Assembly (NCBI GenBank): GCA_029204225.1
Contig: CM055101.1
Location: 42,680,927-42,744,926 of the forward strand
DNA: 64,000 nt
Direction: 5' to 3'
Source: Diphasiastrum complanatum
Taxonomy: Eukaryota > Streptophyta > Lycopodiopsida > Lycopodiales > Lycopodiaceae
Every line of letters starts with the position of its first letter. Within the stretch, counting starts at the first letter, position 1. Made by a program: the position numbers and the translations under genes. The notes under the pieces are model-generated. The model saw only the letters and a program-made list of their open reading frames with translations. It was not told the origin of the DNA and did not search any database. Positions 12,913 through 24,700 of the stretch are shown here, one piece after another.

Positions 12913-13627
12913 TGTCGCGAACGGGTTTAGATTGTATCACGAACGTATTTGTTTCTTTTAAATTTTTTTGTGCGGAAGCTTACAAGATCCTAGACACGCG
13001 ACTACAGATCACAGAACAGATATCATTCTAGCAATCAAGATAGCGCAAGATGCGAAGACAGAGAAACTATATTATTAGTTTAATTTTTAGAGCGAGATGA
13101 TCAGTGTCTCGCTCATTAAAGGCTTGACGCTCTGCTCTTTCGCTGTGTTCTGCTCGTTGGCAGACTTTCATGCACAACTATTTTGTTTCTATTCTTTTTC
13201 TTTTCTGCTCTACTCATGCACATTCTCTGTGTATTTTTTTTTATCCAGAAAAGGTTTATATCACCACTATGTGGAGTTTACAAGATAGCTAAACAAAAAA
13301 TTATAAGAGTATTTAACGCTAATCAACTAATCAGTTACTCTCCGTTATTGCTAATTGTTTCAGTTGGGCGTGAAGTTTAAGACTCCATGCCCGTTGAGTT
13401 GCCAGCTGGCAGCACAAAAGATTTTCTTTCATTTATTTTTGTTTCGTGTTGTGTCGTGTCTTTTTGGTCCTGGAGGCATGTTTGACTTTCGTGAATCATT
13501 CGACCTTCAAGTTTCGCTTCATTTCATGTCTCAGGGTTTTCGAGGTACGGTGACTTTCGCGAATTGTTCGTCATTCGACCTTCGCTTCGCTTCGCGGCAA
13601 AGTTGCAAGAGTTCAACATTTCTGACA
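12913..13627 (-). repeat. 5' LTR of copia D
   Basis: Bounded by the primer-binding site on its left and by TGTCAGAAATG (minus strand) on its right; 715 bases. It matches 7185-7833 along most of its length. It contains copies of the palindrome TTCGCGAA and its near relatives. Confidence 0.85.
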
Positions 13628-15190
13628 AGAACTTGGAAATACATGAAGATCTGATCAAAATCACTAAGATATAATATAGTGTTGGTCCTTTCCATATAAT
13701 AGTAGTAGTACACTATCCTTCACATATAGTTATAATAGCTATACTATCACTTGGCCACTTGCCCTAAACTTGTCCTAAAATAACAACTTCTAGGTACTTC
13801 ACAAAAAAGTAAAAATAGTAAAAAAAAACTATTTTAAAGTATGTCTAAGTTGTTATGGACAATTGCCTTCAATGTTCCAAATGACAAATGACCAAACTAA
13901 TTGATTTTCTTCACACTCCGTCTTCAACTAAATTAGCATAGTCGTAACCATACAACTTTGATCCAACTTTAGAATGATCTCCATCCTAAGTATAGACCTC
14001 CTTTCTAAGGTTTTATAATAACTTTTATAATTGATATAAATAATAGTATCCATATTGGATGCTTTACTATTTTTTACATCAATTTTACATATCAAGATGA
14101 AAAACCAACATAGAGTCATAATGAATGAATTCCTCCATGCTTCCACCTTTGATATCTCTAGAAAATAACAGCAACCAAACAATAAATGTGAGTGATAATC
14201 ATTTTCTTGCATGCTTCCTCCATATTTGTCCTTTTTTGATATGCCTCCACCATGAAAATCCATGAACGAGTCTCCATCTCCATCTTGCCATAAGATATCC
14301 TCAATAGTTGAGAATTTGTCCATGAATGAGTGACAAAATGAGCCTCCCTTAGCTTCATCTCCATCAGCAAAACCAGCCAAGAGCACTAGTTCATCCTCAA
14401 AGCAAAAATAATGAAGAACAATGTGACTAGTTTCATCATATCTTGACAATTGGCACAAATTCACATGAAATTGCTCAAACATGATATAGATTGAGTAAAG
14501 TAAGTTTGAAAAACACTTCTTTGCTGCTTCTTTGACCTTACTTGAGTCTTCAAATACCTACAAAAATAGATCCAAAGTGCCTTGCCCATTATTTCCCCTT
14601 CGATGCTCTTGACTTGCTCCAAATTGGCACTTTTCCTTTTGTGTCGATGAAGCTCATCAAGATCAACCTATTGATCTTTCACTTGACCATAAAAACCATT
14701 GAAAAGAAATTATTTTCCAGATCCACTAGTTGCTTCCATTCCATGAAAACCACTATCCACTTGCATAGCCTCGTCTACACAAGAAGATGTGCCAAAACAT
14801 GTGAGAAAAGCTAAGTTTATACCTTCAACTTGCTTACCCTTCTCATCATATGTAAGTCGGGATGGATTTCGCCTTTTCCTTGAGGACTTTCTTAGAAGTT
14901 GACTTGGAGAGGCATCTCCACCATCACTATTCAAAGAACCATCCTCATCACCACCAAAAATCTTAGACTAATCAACATCAACAACATCAAGCTTATCCAC
15001 ATTCTCCTCTTCAAAGACAACATCCCTAGAAATGTGAACTTTCTTTGACTTAGGAATGTAAACCCTATAAGCTTTACTTACTTCACTATAGCCAACAAAG
15101 ATTCCCTTCAAGGATCCAAAAGATGAGTTGACATAGCAACAAGTACTACCAAGGATCTTGATATGCTCCATGTTAAAATTCACAAGCTAG
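13628..15190 (-). mobile_element. Copia family B remnant: LTR and integrase tail/linker
   Basis: At 13730-13935 the plus strand resembles the family B 3' LTR and its polypurine tract seen at 57250-57826 (shared tatcacttggccacttg-like and cacactccgtcttcaac). At 14710-15183 lie the integrase tail (GIFVGYSEVSKAYRVY) and linker (PSRLTYDEKGKQV). The sequence between, including an open frame at 13928-14482, is not recognised. Badly decayed. Confidence 0.65.
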
Positions 15191-15399
15191 TTTGGACCAA
15201 TTTAGTTCATATGTATTGTAATTGGCAAGATGTAAATGGATTTCACACGTGCCAAATAGCATAAAAATTCTATCACAAAGCTTTATTCTACATCCTACTT
15301 TGTAAAGGCACCTTTGAAATAAGGCCAAAAAGTGCTTAGATAGGGTATAGAGAAAATAGGACCCAAAAATAGCATGTTTTTCATTGTTTTGGATCTTGA

Positions 15400-17285
15400 G
15401 ATCAAGACCCCTATTTAGGGTGGATACGACGATAAACTAGGTTGGATATTAGGGTTAGGTTATGATAAGTTCAGATAAGCCCTAAAATGCTCAGATCTGA
15501 GCTACTAATGTATAAATATGCGATGGTTTCTCCATCAAATTATGATTAAAAATTTGGTTTTCCATCTACCAATCTTGTTGGTGATCCATAATAATGCTTG
15601 ATATTTGCTATTTGTCTTGATTGCTTTGCAATGGTGGGATTAATTAGAAAGGTAAGGTACTATGCATGTGGTAGTCCGTACTTTCACATGTGTGAAGGAT
15701 ATTGCAAGAATTTGAATCTTAAAGTGGAGTTCAAGCCAATGTGAAGCTAGGAAACACTAAATTGGTTCGTGTTTTGCTATAGGATCTCAATTGGATCCAT
15801 TCAAGGTGCTTTCTCCATCATTTATAGCATTTATTAGAGTCTTTTTGCTGCATTTTCAACATGGTATCAGAGCCTTGTTATGAAATGAGCTAAATTCTTG
15901 CAGTTTGATTCACTGGCCTCATAGATTTTAATCAATTCAAAGCATTGATTGATTTTTTATGATTATCTATGATTTGTATCTCTACTCTTGATCAAATTGA
16001 GTTCTTGTAGGATCTGATCAAAAGGTGTTTAGGCTTCTAAAACTAGGTTCAAGTCATTTCTTATCTACAAGATCAAATTAGCAAGTTTTGCTTGCTTTCT
16101 CACATTTGATTCAAGGCAAGTTTTGGAGACAATCTCGATGAGTAGCATTCAAGCATTGAAGAGGTAGAAGGATCAAACTTTTTGAAGCTGATTTAGGCTA
16201 TTCTCAGGTGTATGATAGATTTCCTAAGAGTGATTTAGGTTCAGTACAAAGCATTTTGCATTTACTCATCATTAAGATCAATTTTTTGTCAGAATTGTGA
16301 TCTTCATAGCTTGCGCTTGGAAAGTAGATTGTTCTGATTCTTATGTAAATGTTCAACCTGATCTTATAAGAGTGATTTAGAGTGGCATTTATGTGCAATT
16401 AAATCATCCTTTTTCAGGTTGATTGGATCTTTATAAGCCTTGTGAAGTTTGTATCAAGGAGTCAATTTGGGTCGTTTTTCTACATCAAGCAAGCTAGTTT
16501 CATTTTGTATCTTTTTTCAATAGAATTGATTGAGCTCAAGATCAAATATCACCTTGTTGAGATTTCATTTTTTGATCATTCTCAGGTCCCTAGATAGTGG
16601 GATAACTAGTACTTGCATCATTTCTATTGTGTATCCATTCTTATAGGATCAATCTCTTGTTTAGAGGAAGATGGCATCCATGAATGCTTATCTTTTGGAT
16701 TCTAGTTATAGGTTGAACAAATCAAACTATTCTATTTGGAAACTAATAATGGAATCAATCCTTGTAATGCAAGATTTGATGACATAGTGAGTGGGGAGGA
16801 GGATGAGCCTATCCACCCTCAAGAATCCACTAAATACAAGAAGAGGTGCAAACTAGCCCTTCATTATATTAAAATGAATGTAGCCAATGAACTCCTAAAG
16901 GAAGTAGGAGAGTGTACCTCATCCCAAGAGGCTTGGGAGTCCCTTCAAAAGGTTTATGAGTCAAAGAACACTACAAGGTTTCTTGCCTTGAAGCATCAAA
17001 TCTTTCAAAGCTACCAAATGAAGGGAGAGAGTGCTCATTCATCTGTTCTAAGGGTCAAGGAGTTAAACAAAGAACTTTCCTTTATAGGAGAATCTATAAA
17101 GGAAGATGAGCTTGTACAAATAATCTTGAATGGCCTTTGTTTAGATTTCTCTAGCTTGGTGCAAGGGATATATCATAGTGATCAAGTTGCCATCACTTGA
17201 AGACCTCCAAGGTGTCCTCATTGCCAAGGAGAATAGGAGACAACACTTCAATGCAAGGATGGATAGACTTTCTATCCATGGCTAT
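15400..17285 (+). mobile_element. Copia fragment: LTR end, primer site and gag
   Basis: Plus strand. An LTR ends at 15861 (tttcaaca), followed by tggtatcagagcc at 15862-15874; its start is not defined and 15400 is nominal. After an 800-base leader, gag begins at 16671 (MASMNAYLLDSSYRLNKSNY) and runs to about 17285. Gag contains the UBN2-type motifs LHYIKMNVANELL and TSSQEAWESL, shared with the copia B gag at 50151. No protease, integrase or reverse transcriptase follows. Confidence 0.75.
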
Positions 17286-19779
17286 TATTGACTTTCATAG
17301 ATGATTGGTCATTGTTAACTCAAAATTAAAAGCCAAAACATCTACATTTTGTAAATTCAAATCATCGACCCTTGGTTGATTTTTTGACAATTGCTTTCTT
17401 TTGCCATTCGGATCTACTTGCAACATTTTAAATTTGTACCTTCCCAAAAAAGCATTCGTTGAGTGGTGCACAACCAATGGATATGTAATAATTTTGTCTG
17501 ATTATTATTTTGAATGAATTCAAATACTTTGATAATCCAAAATGGATGTACTTCGCTATTTTCTGAAGCTAGAAGTGCAACAAGACTTCCAATTTGAATT
17601 TCATTCAGATCATCACCACTTTATTTTTGTAGCTTTTACAGTTTGTCTCTTCTTTCTTGAGTCCATATAAATTTCACATTCCTCACCTTGCACAAGCTGC
17701 AAACAATTATTATTCCATGGAAGATTTGAAAGTTCAAGCAATTGTAGTTGAAGTGCATAACTTATAAGGCCAATGAAATTCTTCGGTTGATGATGCATCT
17801 TTGAGGTTGAACAAGCTGAGTTTTTGTTCCTCGAAAAGTCCATCCACCAATGCCAATAAAATGCATCAAAAAACTAGTAAGTTGTTTGAATATTTGATTC
17901 CAAAAAATTTAATGAGGTAGATGGATCAACGTCATGATGTTCTCTTCGAGTCTTTTGTTCTTCTAGCATGGACTTTAAGGGGGACAATGTAGCAAGCTTG
18001 ATTTGAGTAGAATGCACATCAAGCAAAACCTCAAGATGTAACTATAAAATTGAATTTGAATATTGTTTGTCCCATAACAATGTAATGCATGTTTGATTAA
18101 ATTTAATTTTAAACTGATGTTGAAAGCTAATGTCATAAATATTTGCTACACAACACTGGATGCCTTAATATGATCATGAAAATCATGTGTGTTTGATTAA
18201 CGACACAATTGGCTTTGTCACGTATGATTCTTCGACAATGCTTTTGAAGCACTGGTAAAAAAAAAGCTTCTTGCATCCCAGTCTCTTTGAAAAACAACTA
18301 AACATATGATCGATTTGATCATGGGTGTGGCCCATCAACAAAAATTCTATTTTTATATTTTAAAATTTTGGTTTCTCTACTAGCATAGACAAGTATGCCA
18401 AAATAGTTTGATTTTTATCTTCTCTAGCAATGTTGTCAAGCTATAAATAAATTATTTCAGAAAGATTTTCACCAAATTCGCAGATCATCTTGGTGATTGT
18501 CAAATTTGGATCGTTCCAAACATTGGAATAATTAAAAAATATCTTGAACTCTAAAGTACCATTAAACACAAATGCTCCAATCCTGATGAATTTGAATAGA
18601 GTCTTTACTCTTTTTTAGGTCAATGTCCCAAAACAAATGTCATCGCATTGAATGTTGAATGAAGTTTTTGAGCATAAGAATGTTGAACAAAATTGTGCTT
18701 TGTTGACAAGTTTATTATATAGTAGGATATCAAAAAAATAAATAATATTAAATACTAAAATATCAAATAATCAAATAATTAAAAAATGAAATACTTGAAA
18801 ATCAAAGAATTTAATAAAAATCATATAATCAAAAACAAAGATTAAAAAAATCGAAAAATTTAAAAATAAAAAACTGAAACAAAAAGAATTTAATTTTAAA
18901 TTTTAAATTTTAAAAACAATAAAAAAATTTAAAAATTCTAAGAAAATCTTAAAATTTTAAAAGTATTTCAAAAAATTAAAAATTAAAAAGATAAACAAAA
19001 ATTTTGGAAAACAAATAGTAATAGTTTAAATATTTGATTCAAATATTTTAAAATTTTATTTTTAAAAATAAAAAAGCATAAATTTAAACATAAAAATAGT
19101 TTGATAATTTAAAAAGAATGTGAAATTTATAGATTGAAAAAAAAAAATGATATGTTTGAAATCTTTTCGAGAAAATAAAAATGAGTTGAAACGTGTGATG
19201 ACTTTTAATAAAATTTAAGTTGGAAGTCTTATTGCACTTTTTTTATTTTTAAAATAGCAAAAAATTATCTATTTTGGATTGTAAAAAAAATTAGATTTAT
19301 TCAAAACGATAACTAGACAATTAATATGGATTTATTGGTTGCACACCACGTCAACCAACATTTTTTGAAAAGGTACAAGTAAGAATATTGCAATTAGACT
19401 CGAAGAGCAAGAGAAAATGATTGCAAAAAACATTAATCAAAGGCTTAAACCCTAAACCCTAAAAGCATAAATTAAAGTGAATGTTTTAGAGTTTAACTTT
19501 AATTTGACAATAACTAACCATTTACAAAAATAAACATTATCTATTTTGAAAGAATGACTTGGATTAATTGGACAAACATGTTCTCAATTCATCATCAACA
19601 AAAAAAAGGCTAACTTACAAGCTTTATTGTCTACGTGAAAGCCGATTAAAAAGAAAATATGTCAATTTAATTGATTTTGATGAAGAAAACAAGTTTTCAA
19701 TTTCATCATCTAAAAAGCGAGCATTGATAATATATCAAATTTCAAATTGAGAGACAATAGTGAAAATTCTATGTATTAT

Positions 19780-19830
<51 letters not shown>

Positions 19831-21606
19831 GTATGTATGTATACATATTTTGAGCCCTCTTATATTTTTATGGAATTTGGCTCCTAATAAATCACGTGTT
19901 GATTTTTAATGTTGTTTTATTTTTCATTGTGACACTTTTATTAAATCACTACCCTTCATTTGAAGCTAGATCTCAACAAACAACAAATCATGTTGTTTTG
20001 TTTTGCTCATACAAGGTCTTTCTTCAATTAGTTCATTACTACGGAGAACTAGCCAAGAAAGGGCTTTCTTATGAGGCTAATAGCAAATATTGCAAGAATT
20101 TTTTTTTGAGAATTAATAAATGCCAAGAGAATATCTATAGCTACACTCATTGTTATGTGAAAAGATTTACTCACCAATAACGATGTCCTCTCACAACAAA
20201 CAATATGATATAACAACTTACAATGATAGAGAAAACATTGTCCTAACCATTACCAAACTACTAATTGCATGACACGTTGTTCAAATTTGTAAAAAGTTAA
20301 TCATCAAAGTTCATCTAGACAATAAGATAGAAAAGATTTGTTTCACCTTTCTTACTAGGTATTATCTCAAATAATATATTGAGAATGAAAATTCATAGCC
20401 AACTTACCAAACTATGTGAATGAATGTACATAATGCTAGACATGAAAACCTTTCATGATTACTTGTATGCTACTCAATTGCTCTTTGGAATTCATGAACA
20501 AAACCATGGACAAACACATTGATAAACATGAGTAGGTGCACTTTTAGACACGTTCATAGAGATGAGCCCAATCAACCATGATGCAATGGTTCTTACGGCA
20601 TTGTCCATTATCGTGCAATATCTCAACCTCTATTTTCTTCCAGGGTTTTAAAGACTGTGATTTTAGATACATGGTATAAAACTAGACCTTAGAAAATTGA
20701 ACCGCAGATTCTCTCTGGTGGTATGCCTCAAAATAGTCCATAAAAAAATTATATATCATTTAGCTATAAATTTGTACTATTGTTTTAAACCTTATGATTC
20801 GCTATTCCTTTGAGACTTTCTTAGGTGTAAAATTATAGCTGGGACATACTTTTCACTAGAAGATACAATTAATCCAATGTACTATGTGACGATTCAGCAC
20901 TTGCAGTAGTATTCCACATCAATAACAAATCTGCCCTGTTGCAAATCATTAGGACCAGTGTAGTGAATAATAAAAAAAATAATACAAGCGGCTTTTTCAT
21001 ATGCTGATTATCTATCAGTTTGAGTATTTGAAACTTTTTACATATATTGACAGTCTTCACATGCCAAATAGACCTCTCTAAGTGTCACAATAAGTATAGC
21101 ATATTACAAGGCTGATTGTCAAGAATCTGGAGTGAAAGAATACAGAAATTCTCTTTTTTGTGTAACTCCTCAACAGACCTGGACTATTTCATTCGTAGTT
21201 TGCATTTATGGTGGACATCAGTTAGCTGAACCTACAACTCAGATCCACTTGAAGATCCAAACGACCAATACTATCCGAAGTGCCTCTACTATGCTTTTTG
21301 GTAGAATTAGACCGTCATTTTTTGGGTTCACTTTGAAGATAGCAACATGCAAAAGAAACTCAGAACCTCCTTTACGTGGATAGTACACTAGTGCTAGTAA
21401 CAAGGAATTACATATGGTCTAACCAAAGAGAAATGAACCAACGATCCAGAAAATTTTCAAACAACTTGATTTTCATCCAAAGTTCCTGTGTTGAAGGTAA
21501 TCCATTTACAGAACAAGAAGAACAACAAAGCTTCCTTGAAATAGAATGTTAATAAATGATGAAGGCTCACAGACTCTGCTTTTTGCCTGTAAAAATATTG
21601 GAATCT
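17286..21606. other. AT-rich intergenic DNA downstream of the p24 gene
   Basis: No gene recognised. A polypurine tract with an LTR-like start (aagggggacaa then tgtagc, about 17968-17985) suggests a lost LTR element. 18700-19160 is extremely A/T-rich, built of A runs and T runs. Two AAACCCT units near 19449 are too few to be a telomeric array. Small open frames at 19568-19750 and 19896-20180 have no family resemblance. Confidence 0.5.
19782..19840. repeat. AT microsatellite
   Basis: About 22 AT units, grading into tgtatgtatg at the right end. Confidence 0.95.
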
Positions 21607-21740
21607 TCAGATTTTGTTATAGCCAATCCTTTTACTGAACAGACGACGGGTAAAATAAACCTGCAAGAGACTGGCACCCACTAATGCCAAATACAGTGCC
21701 AGGGTATAATACATCAATCGCTTCTGTGTGCTTTTATTAG
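21607..21740 (-). CDS. p24 gene exon 4 (transmembrane segment and cytosolic tail, stop)
   Basis: Starts after a textbook acceptor (tttttttcccttgcag). The split codon A+CT gives Thr, then NKSTQKR, matching the family's TNESTRKR segment. A hydrophobic helix follows (YYTLALYLALVGASLL), then the tail RRLFSKRIGYNKI and a stop. It lies 7.2 kb downstream of exon 3, beyond two LTR retrotransposons. No clear AATAAA on the coding strand was seen close after the stop, so the polyadenylation site is not placed. Confidence 0.92.
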
Positions 21741-24700
21741 CTGCAAGGGAAAAAAACAGTAAAATATCGTCCATGAGTTCAGCATGAAAATTTGACCATA
21801 AAAGCATATGCAAGCTACGGAGATTCCAAACTATGTAACATTCCTATGCACTTTGACATTGATAAACCATGAACTACAAGCAGGCAAAGTATCAAACATT
21901 TTAAAGCAATGCATAATTGATGGACTTCAAATTCACAACATCATAAACAATTCTGTTAAGAGTTTCATAACACGACATGCAAGACGTGAAATTCGGTCCC
22001 ATTGATTGCACAAAACTATTCTTTCCAAACTTCTGAACTGTTTTGTAATCTTATTTCTCTCCTCTGACTGAAAACCTATCAATAGCTACAAGGCAGGGTT
22101 CCAGAACGCGCCAAACAATTTCTGGTGTTCTATTTCGGAACATTGTCCTGGAACACTTTTCTTTTTAGATTTTTCCATCTGGTAGGATTTGATAGGAGAC
22201 TTGATAGAACGATAATTTGGGCCAAATTGCCTTTAAAAATCTATTCAGCAGCTCATAATGTACTTCAAAAGGGGGATTGATCCATTGATATGTAATTACA
22301 ACTCACTGATAATCATTATGTTCCAAACCCCAGCCACTGATTACCAGTCAATATGCTCCCAACTCTCAGGATTGTATATATTTGGAAGGTTATTACCTCC
22401 TGTCTATGCATCCAGATTATATATAGTAAACTTTCCCACGTCTATATGGTATAGATTATATAGAGGTAAATATATCCAAATTGACAACCCCTTCAAACTC
22501 AAGTTTTAGTGCTTGTGCAAAACCATTGTGATTGGTCCATGTTGCAGGACCATTACTGTCATGCCCACGACTGGTCTCGGGTGGCGTGTCCAAGCTAGGG
22601 ATCAGTAGACCAACAACACGTAAGTTAGCTATAAGGGAATTGGGGCCCTTATGTGTATAAGGTCATAATTAATGGTTGTAAGCCTCAACTCGTGATGCTG
22701 GATTCGTATGGGTCTATTAGTGATTCATAGGGTGACTGGATGACATGGCCCAGATAGGCTGCAAAGGTGTCCAGTGCACTATTAGTGATGCATGGGCCTT
22801 GGAGGGTATAAGTATATCCATTGAGCTCTCACTAGTGTATGCCTGGTTGTGTGGTAGCAGTATGCTGCCGGAGTGACATCTCTCCTATTGAGCATTGATT
22901 GGTGATCCATAGCTTGGGGGCTACATCCGTATGATCTAGGTTTGGTTGAGTTGGTTTGTCCACCATCCCTTTCCTTGTTCTATAGATTCAGCATCCTAGT
23001 GATGATCCTCGGTGGAGGTCTTTGTATTATGTTGTTAACGTGAATTTCATCCCTTGCATCAACTCACGGATCTCAGTCCTCACTAAGATCAAGTTGATTA
23101 CAACCAACTAGGAACAGGTTTCAACAAACCACCATCTTGCAATAGAATTCCTTAGATCTGACACAAATCAATCGAACTTGTAATCAGCAACTCTTCTACT
23201 ACAAGAGTGTTTTCTACTTTCCTTCTCTTACATCTTCTAACAAGATATCTACTATAATCCTTGAAGGAATTCTTTCCACCGTCCATTTCCTTGTTATTCT
23301 ATGGATTCAGCATCCTAGTGATGATCCTCGATGGAGGTCTTCTAGTGACCGTAGAGATTATGAAAAGGGGCGAATGACAATATGAGTTGGAAATCGTCTT
23401 ATGAAGTTGGAATTTGTGCCAAATCCCAAGAACTTCATATTTTTTCGTTCCAAAAATTGATTTTTGGAACGCTTTGATCTGATAGTGGAGGGTTTTCCTA
23501 GAGGAAGAACCTGTGATATGGGACGCAGACAATTCCGAAGGGAAAATCTGAAATTACGTGGATCGGTTGACCATAGTAAGGCCGTAAATCTAAATGATGC
23601 CACTGTCGAAAATTTGAGATATTAGTCATGACCCCTTATGGATATTTCAAATTTACAAAACCGGAAACCCGACAAGCTATTTCTTTTTATTAAGAATATA
23701 TTTGTGAATTTCTTGACATTTCATGTGAGGAATGTACCCGCTTGGAAGGTAATTTTTAGACCCGTTGACCTTGGACGATGTCACATAAATAAGTAATGAA
23801 ATTGTTTTCTAAAAATTATTTCACTATACGAATCTTCAATAAATCCTTTTTTGATTATACGGGTAAATTCTCTATAAGTGTAACTAAGAAAATCTTTAGA
23901 TAAGTCATTCAAGAAAAAGTATTGGAACATTAACTGTATTTGATACTATTAATGCAACACGTTTCTTGACTTCAAAGATTTCTTTTTGTAATTCTTCTAT
24001 GTCACTTCTCCTTAGGCATATCTAGGTTGATATGCACCCCTTTGGAAACTCGTGTGGTTTCCTGTTAAAAGGGAAAGAAGTAGGAAGAATGGAACAAAGA
24101 AACAATTATGAAAGGATTCAAGGAAAAATCCATTATTTGAATAGTTGATGACCTATTTCTTGAATCAGAAACGATAGCATATTTTGATATTACAAAAATC
24201 CTTTAAGGATTATAGTAGATCTCTTGTTAGAAGATGTAAGAGAAGGAAAGTAAAAAACACTCTTGTAGTAGAAGAGTTGCTGATTTCAAGTCCGATTGAT
24301 TTGTGTCAGACCTAAGGAATTCTATTGCAAGATGGTGGTTTGTTGAAACTTGTTCCTTGCTGGTTGTAATCAACTTGATCTTAGTGAGGACTGAGATCCG
24401 TAAGTTGATGCAAGGGATGAAATTCACGTTAACAATATATTCTTTTGAGATTATCTCCGGTTGAGATTTTGGTTGCGAAATAGCACTCTATACATTTACA
24501 TATTTTCTAAATCTGATACAGCTAACCAAGTCAAGAGCGCTACTTCTGAGTTAGTTGTTTGAATCAACAATATAATGGATATTGTTGTCAAAATGTATTG
24601 TTTATAAGTCGCAACCGTTATGAGTCAATTTTGGATTCATTTAAAAGTTTATATATTGATTTGTGTCAAACCTAAGGAATTTTATTGCAAGATGGTGGTT

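Larger units (their letters stand above)
7185..13627 (-). mobile_element. Ty1/copia element D with both LTRs
   Basis: Minus-strand copia element. 5' LTR 12913-13627, primer-binding site 12901-12912 (tggtatcagagc), gag start near 12850 and on to 10900 with two zinc knuckles about 11040-11150 (CDHCHKPGHTANKC and CMHCKKKGHSAYDC), protease near 10860, integrase about 9750-10450 (HSDVCGPMKMD, FIDDYSRM), integrase tail and reverse transcriptase about 8450-9900, RNase H 7959-8414 (YSDASWASC), 3' LTR 7185-7833. Gag is interrupted by about 0.6-0.8 kb of unassigned sequence (11431-12190), possibly another insertion. The element is fairly complete in parts but has many breaks. The LTRs differ noticeably, so it is not recent. 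Confidence 0.87.

Noticed and set aside
19449-19462. AAACCCT repeats like plant telomeres
   Set aside because: Only two units; chance is likely in AT-rich DNA and there is no array.
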